Shown: one piece after another, positions 1-9,879 of the stretch
Position numbering within the stretch: position 1 is the stretch's first letter
Layout of the letters: each line of letters starts with the position of its first letter
Assembly (NCBI GenBank): GCA_946481695.1
Contig: CAMLON010000001.1
Span: forward strand, 102,674 to 166,673
Source: an uncultured Bartonella sp.
GTDB taxonomy: Bacteria; Pseudomonadota; Alphaproteobacteria; Rhizobiales; Rhizobiaceae
Length of the DNA stretch: 64,000 nt
Direction: 5' to 3'
Program-made: the position numbers and the translations under genes
The notes under the pieces: generated by a model
Told to the model about the DNA's origin: nothing
The model's input: only the letters and a program-made list of their open reading frames with translations
Database searches by the model: none

Positions 1-28
1 AAGCGTTTGTTGAAAAAACAGATTTATA

Positions 29-65
29 AAGGCCGTTTTGCAAAAAATGCAAAACGGCCTTTTGT
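29..65 (+). terminator. Rho-independent terminator of an upstream gene outside the window
   Basis: A perfect 13-bp stem (29-41 with 49-61, arm AAGGCCGTTTTGC) closes a 7-nt A-rich loop and runs into a short T stretch. It most likely ends a plus-strand gene to the left. The near-symmetric A/T flanks would also let it act in the other direction. Confidence 0.7.
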
Positions 66-544
66 CAAACGAAGATTGTCAAGCATAGAAAATTTTTGCA
101 AAAGCCGGTCAGAAAAGCGACCGGTTAAGAATCAGTCCGAGAATCAATCCGTGTCCTTGACGCCGGAATAAAAGCTCTCGTAAAGCGGAAATATGATTGT
201 TTTTATCATGTTTTTTAACCGATTAAAACCGTTTTTAAGATAAAAACTTTACTCAATCCCAATGATTTGATGACAAGAATATGCTTTACTGCTTTGACGC
301 GGAATAAAATCCGCATTAGAACAGAATACGTTCTATAGTTTAGCTAGTGAACATTCGGTTGTTTTTGGGTGTGACCTTTAATCCGCCAACTGAAATGGCC
401 GGCCTGTAGTATTGGAGGAAAACAATCATTCCAATGCATTGAGAGTTATTTCCAACCTGTTTGCAATGTTAATGCAATACAGACGGGAGGAATGGCGGGG
501 ATGGTTAGTCCATTTTCGCAGTCAAAACCAGGTCAGGAAAGCCT
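62..544 (+). promoter_or_regulatory. sdh upstream region (no gene)
   Basis: I see no convincing gene here. It holds a 12-bp tandem repeat (128-151), a hairpin CCGGTC-N8-GACCGG (105-124), and a near-duplicate TTGACGC(C)GGAATAAAA at 157-173 and 294-309 whose TTGACG could serve as a -35 element. A dyad TAGAAC-N7-GTTCTA lies at 317-335. The sdhC promoter should be in this region, but no clear -10 hexamer fixes its position. The reading frame at 412-711 overlaps sdhC in another frame and is not credible. Confidence 0.4.
317..335. promoter_or_regulatory. Possible operator dyad upstream of sdhC
   Basis: This is a perfect inverted repeat with 6-bp arms, TAGAAC and GTTCTA, separated by 7 nt. It lies about 210 bp before the sdhC start. 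In Hyphomicrobiales the sdh genes are often under iron control, and the TTAGAA/TTCTA half-sites loosely resemble Irr-type elements, but the spacing differs from the classical box. Regulator identity is inference only. Confidence 0.3.
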
Positions 545-946
545 ATGACAGATACGACAACAACAAAAACGCGTCCTCTTTCACCACATGTCAGCATTTA
601 TCGCTGGCCTATTACGATGGCAATGTCTATTGCACACCGTATTACAGGAGGTGCTCTTTATGTTGGCACTTTGTTCCTTGCAGCATGGTTGATGGCAGCC
701 GCTTCGAGTGAGGGGGCATTTGAAACAGTAAACGGCTTTTTCAACTCGTTTATCGGGCGCTGCATTCTGTTTCTTTACACATTGGCTCTTGTTCATCACC
801 TTGTTGGAGGTGTGCGGCATTTTTTCTGGGATACGAGAACCTATCTTCTTGAAAAGCATTGCGCGACCAAAACAGCTTGGGCAACAGTCTTTATTTCCAT
901 TATCGCGACGCTTCTTATCTGGATCGTCGGTTATTGCGTCCGTTAA
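545..946 (+). CDS. sdhC: Succinate dehydrogenase cytochrome b556 subunit
   Basis: SdhC is one of two membrane anchors of succinate dehydrogenase (respiratory complex II). It holds haem b with SdhD and helps form the ubiquinone site. The 133-residue protein has the family signature RPLSPHVSIYRW (10-21), the SIAHRITGG motif (28-36) with quinone-site Ser/Arg residues, and HHLVGGVRH (84-92) carrying the expected axial haem histidine. Three hydrophobic helices fit the usual topology. It is the first gene of the sdhCDAB operon; sdhD follows after 16 nt. Length and order are normal for alphaproteobacteria. Confidence 0.95.
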   Translation: MTDTTTTKTRPLSPHVSIYRWPITMAMSIAHRITGGALYVGTLFLAAWLMAAASSEGAFETVNGFFNSFIGRCILFLYTLALVHHLVGGVRHFFWDTRTYLLEKHCATKTAWATVFISIIATLLIWIVGYCVR

Positions 947-962
947 TGGCAGGGAGATATTT

Positions 963-1349
963 ATGAAAAAAGATTTCAGAACAGAGCTTGGAAAAGTTCG
1001 GGGCTGGGGAGCTGCGCATACAGGAACAAGCCATTTTTGGGCCCAGCGTATGACAGCGCTCGCCAATGTCCCGTTATTCATCTTTTTTATCGTGCTTGTT
1101 GTCTCTCTTGTCGGCAAGGATTATGCAACGGTCCATGCAACTTTGGCAAATCCGGTTGTGGCCGTCGTGATGGCATTGATGATTCTCTCGGGCATCTATC
1201 ATATGAAACTGGGTATGCAGGTCATATTGGAAGATTATCTTCCGAATGAAGCAACACGCATCCTGATGTTGTCACTCAATACGTTCTTTTGTTACGCTAT
1301 TGGTGCCGGTCTGCTTCTCGCCCTTCTAAAAATTTCATTGGGAGGTTGA
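963..1349 (+). CDS. sdhD: Succinate dehydrogenase membrane anchor subunit
   Basis: SdhD is the second membrane anchor of complex II. I chose ATG 963 (128 residues) because it follows a GGGAGA ribosome site just after sdhC; the frame stays open upstream, but that part overlaps sdhC. The start [21 protein letters not shown] is typical of alphaproteobacterial SdhD. Three transmembrane helices lie near 35-50, 63-80 and 100-123. His80 in the segment [14 protein letters not shown] is the likely haem ligand. The stop lies 5 nt before sdhA, and the sdhA ribosome site is inside the last codons of this gene, suggesting coupled translation. Confidence 0.94.
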   Translation: MKKDFRTELGKVRGWGAAHTGTSHFWAQRMTALANVPLFIFFIVLVVSLVGKDYATVHATLANPVVAVVMALMILSGIYHMKLGMQVILEDYLPNEATRILMLSLNTFFCYAIGAGLLLALLKISLGG

Positions 1350-1354
1350 TCTCT

Positions 1355-3199
1355 ATGGTCACCACTTCTTCAACTCAGTCCACTTCGCAAAGTGGAAAAG
1401 CCTATCATTATGTCGATCACAAATTCGATGTTGTTATTGTCGGTGCAGGTGGTTCGGGATTGCGGGCAACATTGGGAATGGCCGAACATGGCTTGAAAAC
1501 AGCCTGTATCACCAAAGTCTTCCCGACCCGTTCACATACTGTTGCCGCGCAAGGCGGTATTGCAGCATCCCTATCCAATATGGGGCCTGATAATTGGCAG
1601 TGGCATATGTATGACACAATCAAAGGGTCTGATTGGCTCGGTGATATGGATGCCATGGAATATCTGGTACGCAATGCGCCTGCTGCTGTTTACGAACTTG
1701 AACATTATGGCGTGCCGTTTTCGCGTACCGAAGATGGTAAAATCTATCAGCGCCCGTTTGGTGGACATACCACCGATTTCGGAGCCGGTCCGCCCGTTCA
1801 GCGTACATGTGCAGCCGCCGACCGTACAGGACACGCGATTCTGCATACACTTTATGGTCAAAGTCTGAAGCATAATGCGCAATTTTTTGTTGAATATTAT
1901 GCACTCGACCTCATCATGACAGATGGTGTTTGCACAGGTGTTGTTGCCTGGAATCTTGACGATGGAACCATTCACCGTTTTTCGGCAAAAATGGTTGTTC
2001 TGGCAACCGGTGGCTACGGCCGTGCCTATTTTTCGGCAACCTCTGCCCACACTTGTACAGGTGATGGCGGCGGCATGATTGCCCGTGCCGGTTTACCGTT
2101 ACAGGATATGGAATTTGTCCAATTCCACCCGACCGGTATCTATGGTTCGGGGTGCCTGATTACCGAAGGTGCGCGTGGTGAAGGTGGCTACCTCATCAAC
2201 TCGGAAGGCGAGCGTTTCATGGAACGCTATGCTCCTTCGTTCAAGGATCTTGCTTCGCGTGACGTTGTTTCGCGTTGTATGACGATTGAAATCAGGGAAG
2301 GACGTGGCGTCGGACCGAAAAAGGATCACATCTATCTGGTTTTGAGCCATATTGATCCGGCAATCTTGCACGAACGGCTTCCGGGAATTTCCGAATCCGC
2401 CCGTATTTTTGCCGGCGTTGATGTCACCAAAGACCCGATACCGGTTATTCCGACGGTTCACTATAATATGGGTGGTATACCAACCAATTATTTTGGTGAA
2501 GTATTAAACCCGACGGAAGATGAACCCGATCGTGTCCAGCCGGGCTTGATGGCTGTTGGTGAAGCGGGATGTGCATCCGTTCACGGTGCTAACCGCCTCG
2601 GTTCCAACTCGTTGATTGATCTTGTGGTATTCGGTCGTGCAGCAGCTATCCGCGCGAGCGAGGTTATCGACCGCAAGTCGGAAATTCCGCCAATCAATGA
2701 ACAGGCTGTCGAAAAGATTATGGATCGTTTCGATCGTATCCGTTACGCCAATGGAGCCAAACCGACGGCCGAGCTGCGTGAAAAGATGCAGCGTGCCATG
2801 CAGGAAGATGCGGCGGTTTTCCGTACCGAAGAATCGCTTCGTCAGGGATGCAAACGCATTTCGGAAATCTGGAATGAATTACCGGACGTAAAGGTAACTG
2901 ATCGTTCGCTCATTTGGAATTCCGATCTGATGGAAACATTGGAGCTGGAAAACCTCATGGCCAACGCAATATCGACGGTTTATTCGGCAGAAGCCCGCCA
3001 TGAAAGCCGTGGTGCCCATGCACGTGAGGACTACCCGGAGCGTGATGACAAGAACTGGCGCAAGCACACGCTTTCGCGCTTGTCACAAGACGGGAAAGTT
3101 ACGCTTTCCTATCGTGGTGTCCACCTCGACCCGTTAACCAAAGAGGAAGACGGTGGCATTTCGCTCAAGAAAATTGCGCCCAAGAAGCGCGTTTACTAA
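1355..3199 (+). CDS. sdhA: Succinate dehydrogenase flavoprotein subunit
   Basis: SdhA oxidises succinate to fumarate on a covalently bound FAD and passes electrons to SdhB, in the TCA cycle and respiratory chain. The ATG at 1355 (614 residues) is preceded by GGGAGG at suitable spacing; the frame remains open further upstream inside sdhD. Visible motifs are the dinucleotide fold GAGGSG (30-35), SHTVAAQGG (60-68) with His61 as the covalent FAD attachment site, the substrate-site stretch [21 protein letters not shown] and [15 protein letters not shown]. Full length, no anomalies. It is third in sdhCDAB. Confidence 0.97.
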   Translation: MVTTSSTQSTSQSGKAYHYVDHKFDVVIVGAGGSGLRATLGMAEHGLKTACITKVFPTRSHTVAAQGGIAASLSNMGPDNWQWHMYDTIKGSDWLGDMDAMEYLVRNAPAAVYELEHYGVPFSRTEDGKIYQRPFGGHTTDFGAGPPVQRTCAAADRTGHAILHTLYGQSLKHNAQFFVEYYALDLIMTDGVCTGVVAWNLDDGTIHRFSAKMVVLATGGYGRAYFSATSAHTCTGDGGGMIARAGLPLQDMEFVQFHPTGIYGSGCLITEGARGEGGYLINSEGERFMERYAPSFKDLASRDVVSRCMTIEIREGRGVGPKKDHIYLVLSHIDPAILHERLPGISESARIFAGVDVTKDPIPVIPTVHYNMGGIPTNYFGEVLNPTEDEPDRVQPGLMAVGEAGCASVHGANRLGSNSLIDLVVFGRAAAIRASEVIDRKSEIPPINEQAVEKIMDRFDRIRYANGAKPTAELREKMQRAMQEDAAVFRTEESLRQGCKRISEIWNELPDVKVTDRSLIWNSDLMETLELENLMANAISTVYSAEARHESRGAHAREDYPERDDKNWRKHTLSRLSQDGKVTLSYRGVHLDPLTKEEDGGISLKKIAPKKRVY

Positions 3200-3214
3200 G
3201 GGGAGATACTGATA

Positions 3215-3994
3215 ATGGTTCATATGGCGCTTCCCAAGAATTCGCAAATCAAGCCGGGTAAGGTCTGGCCGAAGCCGGCTGACACCTCGAAATTGACCGA
3301 ATTCCACATTTACCGCTGGTCGCCGGATGACGACCAGAATCCGCGTCTCGATACTTATTATGTCGATCGCAATTCTTGCGGGCCAATGATTCTTGATGGG
3401 CTTCTATACATCAAGAACCATGTTGACCCGACTTTGACATTGCGTCGTTCATGTCGTGAAGGTATTTGCGGCTCGTGTGCGATGAATATTGACGGCTCCA
3501 ATACTCTTGCCTGTATTACAGGTATGGACGAGGTCAAACATCCGATCAAGATTTATCCATTACCATCCATGCCGGTGGTAAAAGATCTGGTGCCGGATCT
3601 CAACCGCTTCTACGCTCAACACCGGTCGATCGAACCGTGGTTGCATACGGTTTCGCCGGAGCCGGAAAAAGAATGGTTGCAGAGCCATGAAGACCGTCAG
3701 AAACTGGACGGACTTTATGAATGTATCCTTTGTGCATGTTGTCAGACATCTTGCCCGAGCTATTGGTGGAATGGCGATCGTTATCTGGGACCGGCTGTTT
3801 TATTGCAGGCCTATCGCTGGATTGCCGATTCGCGCGACGAAGCCAAGGGTGAACGGCTTGACAATCTGGAAGATCCATTCCGGCTCTATCGTTGCCACAC
3901 CATCATGAATTGTGCGCAAACATGCCCGAAGGGATTGAACCCTGCAAAGGCTATTGCCGAAATCAAGAAATTGATGATTGAACGGCGCGTCTAA
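3215..3994 (+). CDS. sdhB: Succinate dehydrogenase iron-sulfur subunit
   Basis: SdhB relays electrons from SdhA to ubiquinone through three Fe-S centres. In the 259-residue product, Cys80/85/88 (CREGICGSC) and Cys100 fit the [2Fe-2S] centre. [12 protein letters not shown] (170-181) and [14 protein letters not shown] (227-240) supply the [4Fe-4S] and [3Fe-4S] ligands. GGGGAG at 3200 is 9 nt before ATG 3215; a second ATG at 3224 is possible. It ends the sdh operon and is followed by a strong terminator. No suc or mdh genes follow within the window. Confidence 0.96.
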   Translation: MVHMALPKNSQIKPGKVWPKPADTSKLTEFHIYRWSPDDDQNPRLDTYYVDRNSCGPMILDGLLYIKNHVDPTLTLRRSCREGICGSCAMNIDGSNTLACITGMDEVKHPIKIYPLPSMPVVKDLVPDLNRFYAQHRSIEPWLHTVSPEPEKEWLQSHEDRQKLDGLYECILCACCQTSCPSYWWNGDRYLGPAVLLQAYRWIADSRDEAKGERLDNLEDPFRLYRCHTIMNCAQTCPKGLNPAKAIAEIKKLMIERRV

Positions 3995-4026
3995 CTAAAA
4001 CATTTTTGCGAATTTGTTTATTTTGA

Positions 4027-4058
4027 AAGCCGTGTGAATGTCTCACACGGCTTTTTTG
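4027..4058 (+). terminator. Terminator of sdhCDAB
   Basis: The stem AAGCCGTGTGA pairs with TCACACGGCTT around a 5-nt loop and is followed by six T residues. It lies 33 nt after the sdhB stop. Confidence 0.85.
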
Positions 4059-5039
4059 TTTTCAATTCTACCGGCACTGACAGCTTTTTGCGCTTTAATG
4101 AAAATAGTTCGATCTTTCGTTGTGTGAATAAGGATGAATTTCCCATGGATAAGCCGTGCCAATATCGCTATTCGCGGTTGAAATCACGCCAATCACCACA
4201 TTTCCAATCACGTTCGATCGGGTTGTGTGGAGGGTAGAAATCCGCAAAAGCGACTTGCGGTTCAGGGTTAAGTTGCTTGCCGTGAGAGGGTGCTAATTGT
4301 TTTCTTCGAGCTAATTTTCACAATCGCCAAATGGATCGGGCTTATATTCCCTTGCTACGTTCTCTTCCGATTATAAATGTTCAATTATTTTCAGGTTCGA
4401 GATAATGGCACGACACATGTTTTTGCCATTCCGTTGCTTTGATAGAAGGGCTTGGCGTGCGAAACCGTCTCGTCGGGCTTATCCGGATTATTTCCTTTCC
4501 CGACGATTATCAACGGTAATCAGGTTTTAATGTTATTCACCGTCAGCACCGCTATGGTTCAGTGGCTCTTTTATCAGGTAGTCATAGATCGTTTTAAGGG
4601 TAAGCAGCAATTCGGGCAGGATTTTATACCTGTAAGTCTATTCCGTTTGATTGCCGAGAGTAATGATGACAAGGAACGACGAACGATCAATGATCGCGAA
4701 TTTCATAATCGTTTTTTTTAAAGGGTATGAAGAACATATAGAAAACCGAACCGCTTCCGCTCAGGTAATCCGGATTTCGGGAATCCGAGGAAACAGTGTC
4801 CGGAGCGCTCCCGATTGTGGCATAGCATCAGTTCACAAAAATTCGCGCATATTTAGGCGACGGGCTTACCCATTCTTCAGACGAAATAGAAATCCGGCCT
4901 TTTAAATCGAACATTTTTAAATCGGCCTTTCACAATCAGACCTGCCACTAACAAAATAGCATCTATTTAACGGCAAGGTCTGATTGAAAATTCCATATGC
5001 CTTAAATTCTGGTCACCTGAAAGACTTTTATTAGAGGTT
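4059..5039. other. Non-coding gap between sdhB and ubiH (about 1 kb)
   Basis: The sdhB and ubiH genes converge on this gap. The short open frames here (for example 4452-4721 and 4651-4905) have no ribosome site, no recognisable domain and irregular composition, so I do not call them. The notable structure is a long inverted repeat at 4933-4986; TTTAAATCG also occurs twice, at 4901 and 4916. No tRNA, IS end or remnant of a known gene could be recognised. Confidence 0.5.
4933..4986. repeat. Inverted repeat downstream of ubiH
   Basis: The left arm CAATCAGACCTGCC (4933-4946) pairs with GGCAAGGTCTGATTG (4972-4986), with one extra base in the right arm and about 25 nt between. It lies 54 nt beyond the ubiH stop, on the far side from sdhB. 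Neither side has a clean T run, so it is not a standard terminator, though it could stabilise an mRNA end. Confidence 0.6.
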
Positions 5040-6281
5040 TTAAAGTGCTTCCCCTAAAAGGAGTTTAGGCGCTCCGTCAGTAATTCCGGCAGCTTCCTGA
5101 ATGAAATAATTTTTCATTCTCGGCATCCGTTCGACCAGACCGAGACCGACATCGCGCAACAAGCGTATTGGCGAAATATCATTGGAAAACAAGCGGTTGA
5201 GTACGTCTGTTGTTATCCCCATACGCACTGTCTCGAATCTGCGCCAAGCCTGATAGCGTTCCAGTCCCACGATTGAACCAATATCGAGTCCGAGACGGGC
5301 AGTTTCAACAATGATTTGAGCCAGTGCTGCAACATCCCTAAACCCAAGATTTAAACCCTGACCAGAAATGGGATGAATGCCGTGGGCCGCATCACCGGCA
5401 AGTGCAAAACGTGGCTTCACAAAACTTCTTGCGAGCGTAAGTCCGAAAGGAAAAGCACGCCTGTCGCCGACAAGTTTTAAAGCACCGAGATGGTGTCCGA
5501 AACGGGCTTCGAGTTCGGCTTCAAAAACAATATCATCGGCAGCCATAAGCCTTTTTGCGTCGTTTTCGCGTTCGTTCCAGACAAGCGAAGAGCGATTGCC
5601 TTTCAGCGGCAAAATGGCGAAAGGACCGGCGGGAAGAAAATGTTCTTCGGCACGTCCATTGTGCGGCCGTTCATGTTCGACAGTACAAACAATGCCCATT
5701 TGTCCATAAGGCCAATAAACGGTTTTAATATCGGCAATATCACGGAGTTTCGAGCGCACGCCATCGGCTGCGACAAGAAGACGGCTTTGCAATGTTTTCC
5801 CATTGCTCAAATCAATGAGCATTTCGTTGCCATTATTGGTAAAATTATCGACACTCAGCTCTTCCAGAACAGCTATTTCCAATTCTTCAGCACGGCGGTG
5901 GAGTGATGCATTCAGATATTTGTTTTCGACCATATAGGCAAATGGTTCACCGGGTGCGACATTGCCTTCAAAGGTAAGGAAAACCGGCCTTACAGGATCA
6001 CTATTGCGTGAGTCCGTAATAATCATGTCATTGATCGGTTGTGATAATGGTTCTATTTCATCCCAACATTGAAGCTGTCGAAGCATACGAATGGCAGCTG
6101 CAGCAATTGCAGAAGCACGCGGGTCGGTTTTCCAGCTATCCTTTGGGGCGGCGTCAATTACCGCGATTTTCAGGGAAGGAACAGCCTGTTTGATAGCAAC
6201 AGCCAGTGAAAGACCGACATAGGCACCTCCCGCAATGACGAGATCCAGAATTTTATCGGTGGGGGTTGCCGAAGAAGACAT
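5040..6281 (-). CDS. ubiH: UbiH/VisC-family FAD-dependent monooxygenase (ubiquinone biosynthesis hydroxylase)
   Basis: This is a class A flavin monooxygenase expected to hydroxylate the aromatic ring of a ubiquinone precursor. The 413-residue protein has the FAD fold GGAYVG (18-23), ADGVRS (172-177), and the GDAAH (296-300) plus GQGLNLGFRD (307-316) block typical of the UbiH/UbiF/COQ6 group. The start is supported by GGAAGC just upstream. Which ring position it hydroxylates (UbiH, UbiF or the alphaproteobacterial UbiL role) cannot be told from sequence alone. It is divergent from tesB with 106 bp between the starts. Its ubiquinone product serves the nearby succinate dehydrogenase. Confidence 0.88.
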   Translation of the reverse strand: MSSSATPTDKILDLVIAGGAYVGLSLAVAIKQAVPSLKIAVIDAAPKDSWKTDPRASAIAAAAIRMLRQLQCWDEIEPLSQPINDMIITDSRNSDPVRPVFLTFEGNVAPGEPFAYMVENKYLNASLHRRAEELEIAVLEELSVDNFTNNGNEMLIDLSNGKTLQSRLLVAADGVRSKLRDIADIKTVYWPYGQMGIVCTVEHERPHNGRAEEHFLPAGPFAILPLKGNRSSLVWNERENDAKRLMAADDIVFEAELEARFGHHLGALKLVGDRRAFPFGLTLARSFVKPRFALAGDAAHGIHPISGQGLNLGFRDVAALAQIIVETARLGLDIGSIVGLERYQAWRRFETVRMGITTDVLNRLFSNDISPIRLLRDVGLGLVERMPRMKNYFIQEAAGITDGAPKLLLGEAL

Positions 6282-6387
6282 ATAGCTTCCTTTCGTAAAT
6301 ATGTATGAGCTTAATGGTTGTTGACAATCATCAGCTTTCCTGTTTCACCTAATCGGTTTCGTTCAACCATTTAGGTGAATATGGCTC

Positions 6388-7260
6388 ATGTCCGATCGAC
6401 TTCAACATCTGTTATCCATACTGGATTTAGAAAAAATTGACCAGAATTTGTTTCGTGGTCAAAGTGGAAATTCACGTTGGCAACGCGTTTTTGGCGGCCA
6501 CGTTATCGCGCAAGCATTGGTTGCTGCCCATCGCAGTGTCGCGCCGGACAGGTTTATCCATTCGCTTCATGCCTATTTTATTCGCCCTGGTGACCCGGAT
6601 CGTCCAATTATTTACGAAGCCGAGCCGCTACGTGACGGAAGGAGTTTTTCTGTTCGGCGTGTGGTTGCCAAGCAGAATGGCGTTGCCATTCTTTCGTTTT
6701 CTGCTTCTTTCCAGATTGATGAACCGGGACTTGAATATCAACGCCCGATGCCAGAAAATTTGCCGGAACCGGAAATATTGAGTGGCGACCGGGCAATCGA
6801 TCAGGCTATTCTTGAATCGGCACCGGAAACCATCCGCAATTATTGGAATCAGCAACGTCCGTTTTTAATTCGCCCGATTGATCTTGAAGATTATCTCAAT
6901 CGCGACAAACACCGGCCGATACAACGCTGCTGGTTCAAACTTAACGGAAAAGTCGACAGTACAAGAAGTCTCAATTCTGCTCTTCTTGCTTATCTTTCCG
7001 ACATGACTTTGCTTGATACGTCGCTGATCGTTCATGGATTATCCATTTTTACCCCCGGTCTTATTCCGGCAAGTCTTGACCATTCTATGTGGTTCCACCG
7101 TCCTTTCAGCCTTGATGACTGGATGCTTTATGATATTGAAAGCCCTAACACCAACGGGGCACGCGGTTTGGCTCAGGGTTATATTTACACACGTGACGGA
7201 AAATTGATTGCAAGTGTCGCACAAGAAGGGCTTATCCGCCTTGTGGAGCCAAAATCATAA
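6388..7260 (+). CDS. tesB: Acyl-CoA thioesterase II
   Basis: TesB hydrolyses acyl-CoA to free fatty acid and CoA. The 290-residue length matches the family, which is a double hot-dog fold. Visible family segments are GGHVIAQALVAAHR near the N-terminus, YFIRPGDPDRPI, and the C-terminal hot-dog with DMTLLDTSL, DHSMWFHRP and GLAQGYIYTRDGKLIASVAQEG, carrying the Asp/Thr/Gln catalytic network. AGGTGA lies 9 nt before the ATG. It is a single gene facing away from ubiH; this pair before glnK/amtB is a common Hyphomicrobiales order. Confidence 0.92.
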   Translation: MSDRLQHLLSILDLEKIDQNLFRGQSGNSRWQRVFGGHVIAQALVAAHRSVAPDRFIHSLHAYFIRPGDPDRPIIYEAEPLRDGRSFSVRRVVAKQNGVAILSFSASFQIDEPGLEYQRPMPENLPEPEILSGDRAIDQAILESAPETIRNYWNQQRPFLIRPIDLEDYLNRDKHRPIQRCWFKLNGKVDSTRSLNSALLAYLSDMTLLDTSLIVHGLSIFTPGLIPASLDHSMWFHRPFSLDDWMLYDIESPNTNGARGLAQGYIYTRDGKLIASVAQEGLIRLVEPKS

Positions 7261-7801
7261 AAGATAAAAGACGGGTGTAACAGCTATTAAACTATAAGCA
7301 AAGAGGCCGGTTTCATTTGTGTTCTTTGAACCGGCCATTGATTGTTCCAGTCGGGAAAGAACAGATTTCCGTTGTGGTTTCTCGACCTTATCCATTTGCG
7401 ATATGGGGTGTGAAATTCCGCTCGTTAAAGCCCGTTTACCGGTGCGGCATTATATTCCGGTATTATTTTGCGGCATTATTTTCCGGTTTTATTTTATTGA
7501 ATGGCAATATTTTAGCGAATGATATTGCCAAAAATAATGGCAGCTTCTAAAGCCGCCATTCCGAAATGGTTTTTTAAAAAAAGCTGTTTTATCGACTTCA
7601 ACAAGGCGGCTTTTCCCCCCACAACTTTTCAATCCCGAAGATCGGGCAAATTGCGTATTCTATCAGGTTTAAAACCTGAAACAGCTTCCACTATATTTTG
7701 TTAAATATTTTGGCTTGACCGGAGCAGCCATTGCTCTCGTCTTTTCGGTGTCTTTCTTCCCGACGAACCGTCAAATCCCGAATTTTTTAGTGCCTCTACC
7801 C
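7261..7801 (+). other. Non-coding gap between tesB and glnK
   Basis: No gene is supported. A hairpin GGCCGGTT (7305-7312) with AACCGGCC (7329-7336) follows tesB but has no T tract, so it is a weak terminator candidate. A 26-bp tandem duplication lies at 7444-7495. The right end leads into the glnK regulatory region. Confidence 0.45.
7444..7495. repeat. Two-copy 26-bp tandem repeat
   Basis: Units 7444-7469 and 7470-7495 both start GCGGCATTAT and end TATTTT, and match at 24 of 26 positions. It is one of several short intergenic tandem duplications in this window and has no coding function that I can see. Confidence 0.85.
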
Positions 7802-8230
<429 letters not shown>

Positions 8231-8327
8231 ATGACAGTAAATCGGAAGCAAGTTGCCTAAAAAATATGCAAAATAATAAAATGATTATCATATGTGCGTT
8301 TTTTCACGCATAAATAACGGTTTAAAG

Positions 8328-8347
8328 CAATTGGCATGAAACTTGTT
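8328..8347 (+). promoter_or_regulatory. Sigma-54-like promoter element of amtB
   Basis: CAATTGGCATGAAACTTG (8328-8345) differs at one base from the glnK element. The -24 GG is at 8333-8334 and the -12 position reads GT. It lies 57 nt before amtB, so amtB may be transcribed on its own as well as from the glnK promoter. Confidence 0.5.
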
Positions 8348-8401
8348 AGATATTGAAATAACCGAACGTGGTGCACGTTCTTTTCCAAATGGAGAGGTTT
8401 T

Positions 8402-9718
8402 ATGGCGAGTTTAAAAAAATTGGTTCCAATGGCGGTCGGTGCATTTGCGTTAATCGGAGCGGATGCAGCTTTCGCACAGGAAGTAGAAACGGTGACCGAA
8501 GTTGTCACCGAAATTCCGGCAAAGATAGATTCTGGCGATACGGCATGGATGCTGGTTTCAACTGCATTTGTTCTGCTCATGACAATACCGGGTCTTGCAC
8601 TTTTTTACGGCGGCATGGTGCGTAAGAAAAATGTTCTTTCAACAATGATGCAGAGCTTTGCAATATGCTGTCTTGTCAGCGTGATCTGGTTCGTTGTGGG
8701 CTATTCCTTCGCTTTTTCCGGAAAAAATCCATATTATGGCGATTTTTCACTCTTGTTCTTGAAGGGCATTTCGATTGACGACCTTAACGGAACATTTCCG
8801 ACCTATCTTTGGGTTACTTTCCAGATGGCCTTTGCCATTATCACACCGGCATTGATTACCGGTGCATTCGCCGAGCGAATGAAGTTTTCCGCAATGTTGT
8901 GGTTTATGGGATTGTGGTCGATTTTGGTATATGCGCCAATTTGCCATTGGGTCTGGGGCGGCGGCTTTCTCGGAAAAGATGGTGTCCTCGACTTTGCCGG
9001 TGGTACAGTCATTCACGTTAACGCCGGTGTCGCGGGTTTGATTACGGCTCTTGTTCTTGGCAGACGGCAGGGTTATCGCACGGTCAATATGGCACCGCAC
9101 AATCTTACTCTTTCGATGATTGGTGCTTCATTATTGTGGATCGGCTGGTTCGGTTTCAATGCCGGTTCTGCCGGTGCTGCAAACAAAGTTGCAGCCGTTG
9201 CAATGTTGAACACGCAAATTGCCACTGCTGCCGGTGCTTTATGCTGGATGATAGCCGAGTGGGCAGTATCCAAAAAGCCTTCGGTTCTGGGAATTATTTC
9301 AGGTGCAGTTGCCGGACTTGTTGCCATTACGCCGGCGGCCGGTTTTGTCGAACCGGGCGGTGCTATCATTATCGGCATCATTGCCGGACCGGTTTGCTAT
9401 TTTGCTGCAGTATTCGTCAAACGTGCATTGGGATATGACGATTCGCTCGATGCTTTCGGTGTCCATGGTGTTGGTGGCATTATAGGAGCGCTGCTCACAG
9501 GCTATTTCGCTTCCGATATTTTCTTTACCGATCCGGAAGCCTATGCAAAAGTTTCAGTGCTCAATCAGGGTTTCGGTCTTATCGTGGCGATGATCTATAC
9601 TGCAATTGTAACCACTATTATTCTTTACGTGGTCAAAGCTGTCATCGGTTTGCGCCCGACCAAACAACAGGAAATCGAAGGATTGGATATTTCCCTTCAC
9701 GGCGAAACAATCCAGTAG
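8402..9718 (+). CDS. amtB: Ammonium transporter
   Basis: AmtB conducts ammonium across the inner membrane and is gated by GlnK. The 438-residue product starts with a signal peptide likely cleaved after AFA (residue 25), as for other Amt proteins, followed by about eleven transmembrane helices. The pore histidines lie in ICHWVWGGG and DAFGVHGVGG, and the signature DFAGGTVIHVNAG is complete. GAGAGG precedes the ATG. The 171-bp gap from glnK contains its own sigma-54-like element. A strong terminator follows. Confidence 0.95.
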   Translation: MASLKKLVPMAVGAFALIGADAAFAQEVETVTEVVTEIPAKIDSGDTAWMLVSTAFVLLMTIPGLALFYGGMVRKKNVLSTMMQSFAICCLVSVIWFVVGYSFAFSGKNPYYGDFSLLFLKGISIDDLNGTFPTYLWVTFQMAFAIITPALITGAFAERMKFSAMLWFMGLWSILVYAPICHWVWGGGFLGKDGVLDFAGGTVIHVNAGVAGLITALVLGRRQGYRTVNMAPHNLTLSMIGASLLWIGWFGFNAGSAGAANKVAAVAMLNTQIATAAGALCWMIAEWAVSKKPSVLGIISGAVAGLVAITPAAGFVEPGGAIIIGIIAGPVCYFAAVFVKRALGYDDSLDAFGVHGVGGIIGALLTGYFASDIFFTDPEAYAKVSVLNQGFGLIVAMIYTAIVTTIILYVVKAVIGLRPTKQQEIEGLDISLHGETIQ

Positions 9719-9747
9719 AATTTTCTTAAAAACAACCCGAACTTTTG

Positions 9748-9776
9748 GCCCGCTTCAAAAAGCGGGCTTTTTATTT
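9748..9776 (+). terminator. Terminator of amtB
   Basis: GCCCGCTT (9748-9755) pairs with AAGCGGGC (9760-9767) around a 4-nt loop, followed by a T-rich tail. Confidence 0.88.
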
Positions 9777-9879
9777 TGCCTGTCGTTTTTTCGATTGGTT
9801 AATAGCCCGTTAACTCTCTCGTTTTATAGTCACGTTTAAAAATTATCTTTCGGTCGTTTTCGGGTTTTCAGGTTAGGTT

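Noticed and set aside
317..335. LexA (SOS) box upstream of sdhC
   Set aside because: The alphaproteobacterial box is the direct repeat GTTC-N7-GTTC; this site is inverted (GAAC-N7-GTTC), and sdh is not an SOS gene.
412..711. 99-codon frame before and inside sdhC
   Set aside because: It overlaps sdhC in another frame and has no domain, while sdhC is certain.
4452..4905. Two overlapping open frames in the sdhB-ubiH gap
   Set aside because: No ribosome site, no recognisable domain, and composition unlike the neighbouring genes.
7305..7336. Terminator of tesB
   Set aside because: The 8-bp hairpin is real, but no T tract follows, so I mention it only within the gap entry.
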